This document shows positions 43,301-55,086 of a DNA stretch of 64,000 bases, piece by piece. The stretch's first letter is position 1. The number at the start of each line of letters is the position of its first letter. This stretch comes from Stachybotrys elegans (taxonomy: Eukaryota; Ascomycota; Sordariomycetes; Hypocreales; Stachybotryaceae), in NCBI GenBank assembly GCA_020746835.1, contig JAGPNK010000006.1, positions 1,922,001-1,986,000 of the forward strand, read 5' to 3'. The notes beneath the pieces are model-generated. The model saw only the letters and a list, made by a program, of their open reading frames with translations. It was not told the origin of the DNA and made no database searches. The translations under genes were made by a program, and so were the position numbers.

Positions 43301-44010
43301 GCGAAGACAGCTCTGACAGTAGCGACTTTCGACATCTCCTTAGCGAGTCGTTGCGCTGCACAGTGACGGATTCGCGATTAAGACAGTGGGTTCTCTCCTA
43401 TTCGGGTAGTTAGATGACCAGTCGCATGCATGCGTAGAACACTGTTTCGCGGTGCTATGGTGGGTCAACGTACCAATAGAAATCGCACGCCGGCGATGAT
43501 GCCCTTCATGAACTCTTGGTTACCAAAAATCTCACTGTCGTTTACCGAGGTGCTCCTCAGCAGATCCCAAAAGTTGAGCAGGGCTTTGAGGAGATTTCGC
43601 ATGTCTTCAGGCTCGTATGGTTCGCAGTAATTTGTTGGTAGCCAACCTCTTGCGCCCGTCAACAATCGAGTTCCGTCTGCCCAGCCATTTGTGTGTATAG
43701 AATGAATCAACACAACATCGCCTTCATCAAGCGGCAGTGTTACACTAGAATCGGCCATGGCGTAGGTTGGGTGGAATGGGTAGAAGGCCCGCAGGAAGTT
43801 GTGGAATACTGGTGGTACCAGCGACTCCGACCCGAGAGCCTCCTGGGAGCCATTTGGGGTATCTGGTGGCGTCATTTGCGACTGCACATAGAGGCTATTT
43901 TGTTGATGGTTGGGTTCTGAATCGTCATGGAAGCCTGCTTCTGGCTGGGACTTGGAGAGTGCCAGGGGAGCTACTTGCAGGCTGGCACGCATGGGCTCGT
44001 TGTAAAGCAT
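40347..44010 (-). CDS. SH3-domain Ras guanine-nucleotide exchange factor (Cdc25-like)
   Basis: Two exons on the minus strand, 44010-43474 and 43397-40347, giving 1195 aa. Ras-GEFs of this kind load Ras with GTP at the plasma membrane, upstream of cAMP and MAPK signalling. An SH3 domain occupies about residues 73-130 (AFYPFHPTYA, GDVVLIHS, GWADG, GWLPTNY). A conserved helical region around the exon joint follows. Residues 350-690 are Ser/Thr-rich and likely disordered. The RasGEF N-terminal domain (about 700-840) includes FVSTFYLTFRLFCTP. The catalytic domain (about 895-1145) has ELARQLTIKQMSIFCSI, NNYDGLMAIICSLNS, PCLPFLGMYLTDLTF and RFQIPYRL. The chain ends in a Thr run. The intron is 76 nt. 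The frame opens upstream of 44010 without an ATG, so a further 5' exon cannot be excluded. Confidence 0.9.
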
Positions 44011-47000
44011 TGCGTTCAGCACAAATGAGACGGCTTAGATCATTTGGCAGCCAAGCTCAGTGCTGCTAGCGCGGACCACCACCGCAGCCTCGGGTTTTTG
44101 AAAGTCGTGTGCTGGGCCGAAGATTGACGAAGATTGCAAGTGGATGGTCGGAGTCTCGACTGGAAATACGGCGCAATCGTTTGTTCGGAGAAATCAACAG
44201 AATCGGGCCAAGATAGTCGAGTTGGAGCAAGCGAAGTCGAATGTATCTCGCATCAGACAGTGCCAAATGCTGGCAACGGTAACGTGTTAGTCGTGTGATT
44301 TTCCAGGTGCCGAGGCACGTCGGGAGTTTGGTGTTGTGAAAACAAGAATGGGCGGCTTGTCTGGAATGAAGGGAAGATGTGGTGCGAGGAAGACGGTGGT
44401 GGAATGCCGGGGCCATGCGCCGGCATGATATTGCATAGCACAAAAGGGCACGGGAGCAGTGTGACAGATGATAGCATTACCCTGACTCCCCGTCTAAGCT
44501 GAGCGAGACGTGGAGAATAAGCAATGCGATGTGCAGCGGTCAAGGCGAGAGAAAACGGCTACGCAGGGGCCGACAAGTATCATGGCCGTGCGCTCCCAGG
44601 ATGGGGTCCTGGTTTTCGGTATGTCCAGTTGAACGAGCATAAAGAGTACGTACCGATTTTCTTCAGCGATCTTGGGGCGAATTATGACAGATCCGATATT
44701 GACCGAAGGTGAAAAAGACAGAGCATTCGCTGCTGGATGCGCAATCCAAGCCAGCTAGCCGTCACGTTGTCGTCGTCGTCGCTGTCGTCGTATCAATCGG
44801 TGGTAGAGGCAGCTGAGAGGGCGTGGTGTAGTGGCGTGGTGGTGTGTTGTCGAGGTCGTCGTCCGATGTGCGATGTGCCGGGCAACGGCTACTTGGGCAA
44901 GGCGAGGAGTTGGGATCGGTTTTCAGATGGGCGTGGCTCAGCCAACAAGCTGTTCGGAAGAAGCGGCGAGGAATCCGGGCGTCGCAAAAAGCGCAATTGA
45001 CCAGCTCGACAGTCAGTCGGATCAACAACAATGAAGAAGAGGAAGGGTAGGAGGTGACAAGAGATATCGAGGAAGGGGCTAGAGGGAGGGATTCAGGATG
45101 AACAGGGACTCGAGGGTTCAAGAAGCTGGTACTTAGCCTTAGTACCAGGCAGGTACTAAAGGTGCTAGGTAGTTCGCACTAGAGCTCCCAACGGCAGGGG
45201 CCAAGGAGGGAAGGGAACCCAGAAGGGGGGGTGAGTCTGGGAGTTCATGTCGCCCTGCCTGTCTTTCCATGCTCTCCGCGCAGCGCAGCTAACTTGGGTG
45301 GGAGTACCTGTGGAGGCCATTGTGACAAGGACGCACTACCCGCCATGTGTACTGGGTACCTGGTTTCTCAGCCTCCACACAGCGCATCGGCTTGGGATCA
45401 GTGACAGTGCCTTGCCTTAGTGCCATGTACCGGCACTTGGCGCCTTGACCTTTCTGGCTTCCAGTAGTATGGAGGTCCCTTTCCCACTCTTCCTTCCCAC
45501 TTCTCCTGCCCCTCTTCCCCCCTTCACTCGACCAGCAATGACTGAGGCTGATTCCCCCCTTTGCTTAGTATCTAGGTAGGTCAAGTACCTACCTGACGTT
45601 TTGATGCTTATTTACCTTAGGGCAATACCTCAGGTTAGTGCCACCCGCGGGAAATCCCTCGGGTTACGTACTGTACAGTAGTACTGAATAAATGGTCAGT
45701 ACCTGATGCCTCATGGGAAAGGGGTGTTGAATTAATTCATTGCCCCCACTCACACAGACCACACACAAACAGTAGCGACGAGCAATAATGTCAGGCACTG
45801 TTGATGACGATGCAACGGTCTGCTCGAGGCCATGGTGGGTGCCGTACACACAGCACTGCCTCGGAACTGCATTGTACCTGACCTTAGGGTGCGTGGTATC
45901 CATGGGATGGGATGTGGGATGCCAGGGGCAACCTGCCGCTTCGCTTCACCCTGCGGGTGACAGAAAACGCGAGAGACTCGACGCAATCACTGCTCCACCC
46001 ACGCTCATCTCATTACTCCCTCGCCCACCCAGACACACGAGCACCCAGGCCATACATACTTGGCCCAACCACCACTCGCAGCATGGCATGTGAGTCCTGG
46101 GAGATTAGATTCATGGCAGGCGCGCTCGCCTTTGCCTGACTCCAAACAGAGCACCTAGAATGGGGCCCGCTAGATCCAAGCGCGATTCGATCTCGAAGCA
46201 ATCGGTACAGAGGCAGTATGTACATACATATGCATGGCCACCCGTGCCAAAAGCGCATGGATACAAAGCCATGTCATCAAACCTGGAAACCTTCAATGAG
46301 CACTCAGCAACCCAGCAGCTTCAGCCAACGTCGGGTCGAGCGCCCCTTGCCTAATTCAAGGGGGCCCTGTGGCTACAGTAGAAGCTGCATGGGGTCTCCA
46401 TGGGCCCAGCCATATCAGGCATGGATCCGGTCGGCGACCTAAAGACCGGTGACAGCTCAGGGGTACCTGTCCACTCCTCCTCGCCCAGCATGGCGGTGGA
46501 AGTACATATAATACATACATCAACGCAGACCTCCAGTCCTCCAGCCCTCCAGTTGGTGTGGAAAGTCCAATTTTGGCTCCCACCTAGTGTCCATTCTGGA
46601 GGCCAGAGAGTGTGCCCCGTCTCGATGTGTGTGTGTGGGTTCAGGGGTCGGGGAACGCAGGAGAAGCTCCAAGGATGCCTGACAGATGGACCACTTCTTC
46701 TCGATGTTTGTCCATTATTGGTTCAAGGAATTGGCGAGACGGGGAAGCACCGCTCTTGTTGTTGGTACCATGGACATGGACGCGGAGATGGAGATGGAAA
46801 TGGGAATGGAATAGAATGAAGGCTCAAGGCTGAAGCTACCTTGCCACGGAACTTTGTAGCCTCCTCGGCCCAGCCTCTTGTTGCCCTCCCAATGGCACAT
46901 GTCTCCCCAGACCGGAAGGAGATGAGTCGGCATCTCCAGGAAACAAGCCCAACGAGGTTGCGAGCAGCTCCTCAAAGGTTCCCGGATGCTATGGTGGAGG

Positions 47001-47132
47001 TCTATGTGGGCTCTTACAGTCATCTTGCTCGGGATTCGCGACCGTGGATTTATGGAGTTCATCAAAGGGCTTCCGCCGAACCATGTGATACCGTACTACG
47101 GAGTACGCAGACGCAGCACCACGCTGCTCATC

Positions 47133-47160
47133 GCATGCATGCACGCATGCACGCATGCAC
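47133..47160. repeat. short GCATGCAC tandem repeat
   Basis: About three copies of an 8-base unit related to GCATGCAC, preceded by a GCATGCAT. It is nearly palindromic and lies in the gene desert. Confidence 0.8.
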
Positions 47161-50100
47161 AGTTCGGCATAATTCCCAAACTGCACTCCATCACACACCA
47201 TCACATCTCCAGAACAGGCTCTACTGCAGGTACCACCACGGAGACGACTCACAGGCGGCCATTCTTGGCTTAGGTCCGATTATGTGGCAGGGTCCAGGAT
47301 GGGCGGGCTTCAAGCTCTTTTCTGGGCTCACACATGCAAGTGTATCGAGAGTGAATTAACCCGTCCGTCCCTCAGACACTACGAGCTCGTATCCCAGCTC
47401 ACAACTCCACCGAAGCACCCGAGGGATGTATCCAAAGATATCAGGATTACCTCAGGAGCAAAGCAGAATGGCGATACACTTTAACAGGTTCAACCTCATC
47501 GTCAGTATCCAATTCGGCCACACAGAAGGGCTAATTTGAAATCGGTCCGTAATCCACGGAGGAGAGATGAGACGATCCTTGTCTCCCCGCCTCCAGAACA
47601 TGCCACTCAACGCGGGTCACCAACTACAGCCCCCCCGTCCCAGAATGAGCTTTCTCTGATCATTCTACTCTGAACCTACCCAGAGCAATTACAAGCGAGA
47701 GGCGTGAAGATCACGCAACAGCAGAGGGCTGCTGTCATGACGAGCAGGGCATGAGAGATCCCGGCTCTCCACAGCCAAGTCCTGCCTGCCAAACTGCAAG
47801 ATCAGCGTAGCCGAGACGCAATTGCGTGGCTTACCATGGCGCAAGATCGATTCAGTTGTTTGGATCAATCCCAGGTCTGAGTTGCGAACAGACATGTGTC
47901 CTCGTCGGCTGAGACACGTATGATTATTGGGGTTCGCCCAGCCCAGGATGAGTTGGATTTGGTCTGCTCTACTCAGCAAGTGCCGATCGAGCAGTAGTGA
48001 AGCCCAGTCTCGTGCTTCCCAAGCTTCTCATGCAAGTTTGGGTCCGCGTCCGTCCAGTCACGAATAGAATCAAAGAGCACTTTATCCCGGCCTCACCACA
48101 TACATGGCTGATGACGCGCCAAGCGGCTGCAACGCATGGGGTTTCGAACGCCTGCTATTGCCACAAGTGTTGGTGGCGAACCGCCAGCTATACGAACCAT
48201 GAACGAAGCTGGACGGACGGGCCACGATGCAATACGGCCCGATGCAGGAAGACGTTGGCCTCGTCCAATCGGGTCCGAGATGCTGTGGCTGCAACATCAC
48301 CATTCCAATCGCGGTCCCTAGAGAGGCTGCACCTGCTGTACAATATTGGCTCGAGGGCCGCGCGCGCCATGGTTCCCCGCCACGGACGGGCCTGGAGTCA
48401 CATTGTCCCCCACAGGATAAAGTGAGGCTGCACAGAATGGCCAGTAAGCCGTTGTTGTTGTTGTTTTTTCGACCGTTCTGGATGCGCAACGACCAAGTCT
48501 AGCAGCCCGACTCTCAACATGCATACATAAGTACTCATTATGCACCCACGTGCATACGTGTGCGTTGCAGTGCCGCCCGCCAAACAGATTCCTTATCACC
48601 TCACATTATCACACGTAACCAGTCAATCCTACGTCGCTCACCGGTCGGGCCAAGAGGACTAGCGACGCCACCGTAATGAAAGTAATGCCGACATCGATGT
48701 CAAACTGTCCCGTTTGGGCACCAGTACAGCTGCAATGCGTTCACATGCAAGAAGCAGGCGCAGGCACAGGCACAGCGGCGCAGAGAGACACCCTCGCCAC
48801 CACTCCAGCTTCGTATTATGGAATTGACCAACCACGACGATTCCTGTTTCCTCAACTCAGGCACTAGCGCATCCACCCGTTGCTTCCGCCGTTCCGCCGT
48901 GCGTCAGAACCACAGCTCATGCCTCATGATCCCTGCTCATCACCTCGACCCCCGGCTCCCTATCCCATTCATGTCGAGCCCCACGGCCCTTTGAAGAAGA
49001 AGGGTCAAGGCCTTTGCTTACTGCCCTGTATCCGTGGACCTAAATAGCCTTCCCAAGGGATGGATGTGGGCTGTTGGCACCCACCTGGGTTGCTCGCCTC
49101 ATTTTCGTCATACACCACTACTCAGTCGATGGCGAGGCCGGAGTGTTTTTCCGACCCTCGGCACCTCGTCTCAGCAAGAGGTGCCCAGACATCGGCAGTC
49201 TATACACTCACTGGCAGTTGGGCAAAAACAAACCACCAAGGAAACGGACAACTGCGCGTTATGTTCCGAGGCTCCTCTCCTGACCCAGATAACCGCCGAC
49301 GTCATCGTCTAGTCGCGCCAAATACATACGTGCAAATCCAGGGACGGTTTCCGTGTCTTGCTTGCACATGCAGCCCATCTTCATCCACTGTTCCAGGAAC
49401 CAGAACTGGAGGAAGGCTAAGACTTGGCTAGACGGCGCCGGTAGTCGCGGAAGAGCCGAGGAGCGTTCAGAACAAGGAACGAATACACCTAACAGCCAGT
49501 CATCTGGTGGAAAGCTTGCTTAGCCAGTGACCCGGCTGGCCCGCCAGTGTCTAGTGGAGGGTCCCTTCTTTGCCAGGCGTTGGATCGATTGGGTAGTGCA
49601 TACTAGTTTGGAGTATTGCTCTATTCCATGACTTCTCGACGCGCAATCACTTGGATTTCATGACAGCGACCCTCCCTAAACTCACCGAAGCTCATGTTCA
49701 AGCTTGATCTAAAATCGACCAAGGCATCTTCAGGGTCTTTTCGGCATTCTTTTTATGGATGCAGCCAAGAGACGGCCTGCCTTCCCGGAGCATATCATGG
49801 TCTGTGGCAGTGACGGCAAGGGTATTCGGCATATGTTGAAACCTTTCCTTGCAGCCTCTGCTTAAAGATGCCCGCCCGGGTGGCTGCTGGGCCGACTTTA
49901 CTACCATCATCACACTCATTGTTGCTTTGATTGTTGCTGCCGCTACCCCGCCGCTTGTAAACATGGCCTACCATGGCGATCATCGAGTCATCCCCAGGCA
50001 GGCCCCCCATGAATCTCCCTCCTCCCCTAGGGACACGGCAGTTGCACGCAGTCGCTCCACGCCCTGCCCACTCAATATCAATTGTTGAAGTTACTTGGTG

Positions 50101-52351
50101 GCTGACAATGGTCTGTCAGAACCCCGCCCCCCAGAATCCGGGCCATGGATCACCATACACATGAACCTGTTTTCCAATAGGACAGACCCCGTCATCAGCA
50201 ACTTCGGCAAATGACTACCATGGACGTACCGATCAACACAGGGTTAACCCCCCACGCTAGCACGCTAGACTGATAGGTACGTGGATGATCACCATCATCT
50301 GGGCCATACATACTACGTAGTATGTACATGGATGGACGATTGATTGCGTTATTGGATCATTACGTCCATTATTCTTGAGGCTAGCTGACGGAAGCCAAAG
50401 TCTAGACCCGGGAGACTCGAGGCCCGGGAACAGTCAAGTGTCCACAGCCTGACATCCAAACGCCCAGGCATTTGGCGTCCCAAGTCTGTGCGGGTTTCCA
50501 ATTTGAGAGAGCATAGACTCGAGACGGACACGGCCCGCCCTATCATGTCTCATGACAGCGTCGCTAGCCATGGCTCTCTCTCTCTCCACCTGACGGATGC
50601 AATACTCCGTTTTCTTATCATAACACTGCTTTATATCGATTCCGTTCCAGCATTCGTTTGATAACCCGCGTGGTGATGTGCTTCCGAAACTCACAGAACT
50701 GTTTCAATGAGACTCCTAGTATCGGTATGTGGGTATGTAGAGCTAGAGTTGGCGCGCTTCGGCGGCTCACCTAGACCTATACTTATCAGAGCATAGAGAC
50801 CCTCCATCTTGTGCTCTGGCACGTGCGAGACGGGGCATAACTTAGAAACGTCACTATATAGGGCCATGTGAGTGCATATTTGATGAGCGTTATGGACGGA
50901 GTGCGCTCGAGCCACCAGCTAATGACGATACTTTTGCTCAGTCACCAGAGATTATTGTTTATGCCCTTAGCCCGAGAAGAGCTAAGAATCGCCGCCATGA
51001 TGTTTCTTGTCATGTGCCGACAATATTGGGCAGTGCGATAATGCTAACCTTTGCGCATCAATTCTCACTCCATCTCGATTCCGTCGGCATATTACTCCCT
51101 GGTCCGCAATTAAAACACGAGCGAGCCTTTCACCAACAGCTATGCTTGGGTCCACCAAGCAGCCAGCCAGCACTGGCATGTAATGAGGCAGGCCATTTGG
51201 CTGTCAGGCTGTCCTCTGAATGGGGAGCAATCTTGACCAGAGCGGTCAGCTGGCTGCCAGTCACTGCGAGTTGGTTCACTCTGTTGCTCAGTTGGACCTC
51301 GAACCGCAGTACAGTGCCGCATTGTCACTGTGCTTTTTCTGTTAAAGTCAACCGGATATATATCACCGTTGTAATATTCTTCAACCCCGCATATATAACA
51401 GTCGTCTCCATCATGGAAGTGACGATCCTCATGTCATGTATAATACCGCTGGATATTTATGTGGCATCATGTCACCCTTGTCGTTTATGTACATACCAAT
51501 ACTTCCCTTGCACATTCTCCAAGGATCCATCACCGACAATCGGGCCCCGATCTAGCTACGAAGCAATCGGAGAAGCAACGCAAGTCTCCATGGCATGCAC
51601 GGGTGTCATCGCGACGACGAGTTCACGGATGTCTGCTGCTGCCGAACCGAAAGCAATAGTGCCGTTTCATGGGAGAAGGGACAACGGGGTGGCCAGGGTA
51701 GCAACGTGGCAGTCCATCGGAACCCCTTCAGCATGGCGCCATCCCGGGTCTGCCAGTCAAGAGATCAACACATCTTCAGGCGAGGTGGAGTGTCTCATGA
51801 TAAGGCCGATGCCTCAAACTCAACAAGAAGAAGGAAGGTCGTGAGACGACGCGTGGGGCCGTCCTGGCCATGCATGAAACTTGACACAACCTCGTGGGCC
51901 AAGACCAATATGTCAAGTCAGCGTGGCTCGAGTGTTCTGCAGTTCTGCAAGCACTGTCCGAGGCACGGGGTATTCGATGACGTTTGTCGATAGGAAGGAA
52001 GGAGTTTATCCTATTACTCTCCTAACCCCCGAGCCTGGCTGAAGGATTCGAATGGGTGCCGTTGCCCCCCGCCTGTCCACCCCGCCAAGGGCTTGTGAAG
52101 GGTGAAGGGCTCAGCTTATCTCTCTCGTTGTTGTGGTCTGTGGGTATCGACAAGACCTGACGCTTTGAAAACGATTACTCTGCATGGCTTTACCGGGCAT
52201 CCAATACAACAAAGTACAGAGTACTTTGCGAGGTGACGTTGGCCTTGCAAATGAGACGGAAAATCCAGGGCAGGCCACAAGCAGGGGATGGATGGATCAT
52301 GTCCTGTTGTTCTGCGGCACAAGCCGAGGCAAGTCGCGCGGCATGCCGACT

Positions 52352-52371
52352 GGGGGGGGGGGGGGGGGGGG
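52352..52371 (+). repeat. run of 20 G with flanking G clusters
   Basis: Twenty consecutive G, then C, six G, C and further G-rich sequence to about 52383. The run could form G-quadruplexes. The length may also be a sequencing or assembly uncertainty. Confidence 0.85.
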
Positions 52372-55086
52372 CGGGGGGCGGCGACAGACTAGCCAGCACT
52401 AGAATCGGGTGAACGCGCGATGCCCACTGTCCACCGCACTTAATGTGTGGATATGATGGTTTGGGCTGAGATTGTCCTCTCGATTCTACAACTCCAGCTA
52501 CACACAATTACCACGAGATTGTGTGTTCTCTTGCGTTAAGATGAAAGGGCAATCGGGTAGATTTCGACTCTCCACCCCCCCTCCAAGCCATCGCTGGCAT
52601 CAGTTTGTGGCACAGGGGAAGGGTGTGAACGGCTGCTGTTTTGGGGCATGATGAGCCGAAAGGATATGAAGTGATTTCGCCAGACTGGCTGTTCCATGGC
52701 TCTGGATATCTAAGATTGCACTGGGACAACTTCCGAATCTTGTGTGCACTCCGATCCAGGTGCTCCATCGCCAACCAGCCGAGCATCTCATGACAAGGGC
52801 ATTGGCAAATGTCATGTTCAACCAGTCCCGGGGCATGTTCGCCGGTGGCTGGGTAGGGTGTTTTATGTGGACTGTCGGTGTAGTATTCGCAGAAAACTGA
52901 CAACTTGACAGATCCAAGCCCCCGCTGTGTAGCACTTATTTCCACAGCTCTCGAGCCAAGCTGGAGAATCTACATACGAGCCACCCTGGCGGAGAGAGCC
53001 CGTTGTCTCGGCCGTCCCACATCCAAGGAAGAAGCCGACACGCTGCCCCATCGGCTAGAACAGCTCTAGAATCAGGCTGGGAAGCGCTACCAAGGTCTCG
53101 TCCCATGTTTCTGTTCGGCCCCCGATGATGATGATAACCAAAGGGCCTCGAAAATAGGACACAATGTCACGGTATGGTTTCCGTGCGGCGCGCCGTAGGA
53201 TGAGGATTCCAGCCGCTTTCGGTGCATCGCGCTGCTTCTGGAAGAACCACCGAGCACGGATTGCAGGCCGATCCTAACAGCTGGATGCGACCCTGGGTCG
53301 TGTCGATATTCAGACGAACGCCCGCCCTACAGGGCCGACGAGCACAAGATCACCGCCTGAGTGGCTCGCGGAGCTGCTGGCTGTGGTCGAGAGCACCTTG
53401 CCGGTCTACCTTGCATTCTTTTGACAGAATAGACCATGCATGGTATACTCGCAACACCTTCTCCGCCTTTGTGCAGAAGCGGCCTCAGCTAAGTAGAAAG
53501 CGGATTTACTTCCAACGCTTCCTGGAGGCCCGTGAGCCGCAACGCGCGTGGCCTTGCCTTACGAACATGCCTGGAATACTGAAATCGAAACAGACGATCA
53601 TATCATTGGCACTCTTCCCATGTGGCGACGGGCTGTTCGCTCCCCTCCCCTAGCGAACCAAACAGAAGGTGGGAAAGGGGTTCCCTTGGCAGCTCCTCAG
53701 TGGAGGTGGAAGGTCGTGGGGGCCTCCGTTGGTCGGTGCGGCTGTTCCCATGGTACGGAGTGCTTACGTTGGTCCAAGCCTTGGTGTTCTCGGGGAGTAA
53801 GAGCAGGCTGGTTGGGTTTGAAGTCATTGAGCTCGGATCACGGAGGGGGCTGTTGTACGAGCGAGGAAGACGCGGGAGGCTGGTACTCGTAAAGGTTGGT
53901 TTTGAGGGACCTGCCCTGGATATGGATGTTCCATGCTTCGAACACGAGCTTGTGGTATCAGGATCAGGAGGTTTCTCGATGGCAGAGGTGATTCAAGACG
54001 ACTGTGGGAGATGAGACATGGATACAGGTCAGACGGGGAGTTTGAACGCTGCCCGATGCCTGGCCTGAGAACTCGGTTGTATGTCGCCACAGCGAGTAGG
54101 TGTTGATAATGATAGACCTGCGGCTTGGGAGTGCTGACTGAGGTTCGGTGAGTCCGATATACGGGTCCGTTCAGCGTCCGATGTTGGTTGATTGCTACCA
54201 GTACGGGTGCGTACACGGTGGCGGCTCGGCTCCCGTTCCTTTCGATATGACGCTGATCATCTTTGGCGATGTCTAGTATGTGGCGATCCGTTCGCCTGGC
54301 TTGCAGATGGGAAGTTTGATAGCTCCCTGAGCCAGTGTGGTCTATATCCACCGTTTGTTGGCGCAGTGCGTTGTCTCCGTCCCTAAGATGCGTATGGCCT
54401 GCTTAGAGATGTTGGTTTCTGTCGCAGGCTCTCCTCGCCCGAAGTGGGAAGATAGACAGGTCTTTGTTGGCCTGGTGAGTTGTTAGTTGCAGTCGGTTCA
54501 CGGCCTTCTTTGTTGGCTTGAATCTCGCAGACCGTGGCCAATCTGTTGCACTATCATGTTGGCCACCATGGCGATATATCCCATAGCCGATAATGTCTAC
54601 CGGGACATATCATTATGGCACTGCCACGGTAACGGAGAGAGGCCTCTGCAATATCCTGCAGCCACGAAGGAAACATACAGGTCCCAGTAGCACCCCAAAT
54701 CACCTGGCTGATATAGTCAAGTCCTCGAAGGAAGCATGTGGCATGGTATAGGGTAGGTTATAGAAATGGGCAGTAGAACTGGCTCACAGCCAAACGTACA
54801 GCAAGCCAACTCCACGAGCGCATAGTGTATATGGAAAATAAATGCAGCCAGGAAATCGCTGTGTAGAGCTGGAGTCAATATCATTTTTTCTTGACAATGG
54901 GATAATTCCTGGCTCAAAGTCACACAGTGTGCGTTCCCACAGCCTATCCGCTCCAAGCTGGATAATCAAGCAACCACACAGTGTAGACCCCACATCCACG
55001 CACTGTATACCATGCGACGTCAGCGTCCATCAATCACGGGCCAAAATTCTTGACATGTGTCGTCGGTCGACAAGCAGTAGGTTCCG

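Larger units (their letters stand above)
44011..55086. other. 11-kb gene desert
   Basis: No protein or RNA gene could be recognised between the divergent starts of the RasGEF (-) and ARMH3-like (+) genes. GC content by eye is somewhat lower than in the genes but not A/T-rich. There are dense TACCT/AGGTA motifs at 45125-45180, 45300-45365 and 45565-45640, a CATG-rich short repeat at 47133-47160, a run of 20 G at 52352-52371 and a coding-like but interrupted stretch at 53603-54560 (minus). Many short frames occur on both strands. The longest, 276 codons at 51014-51844 (+), begins without an ATG and resembles nothing. Confidence 0.5.

Noticed and set aside
51014..51844. 276-codon plus-strand frame in the gene desert
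   Set aside because: It opens at GTG, its first ATG is nine codons in, codon use is unlike the genes here, and no motif can be seen. It could be an orphan gene but there is no support.
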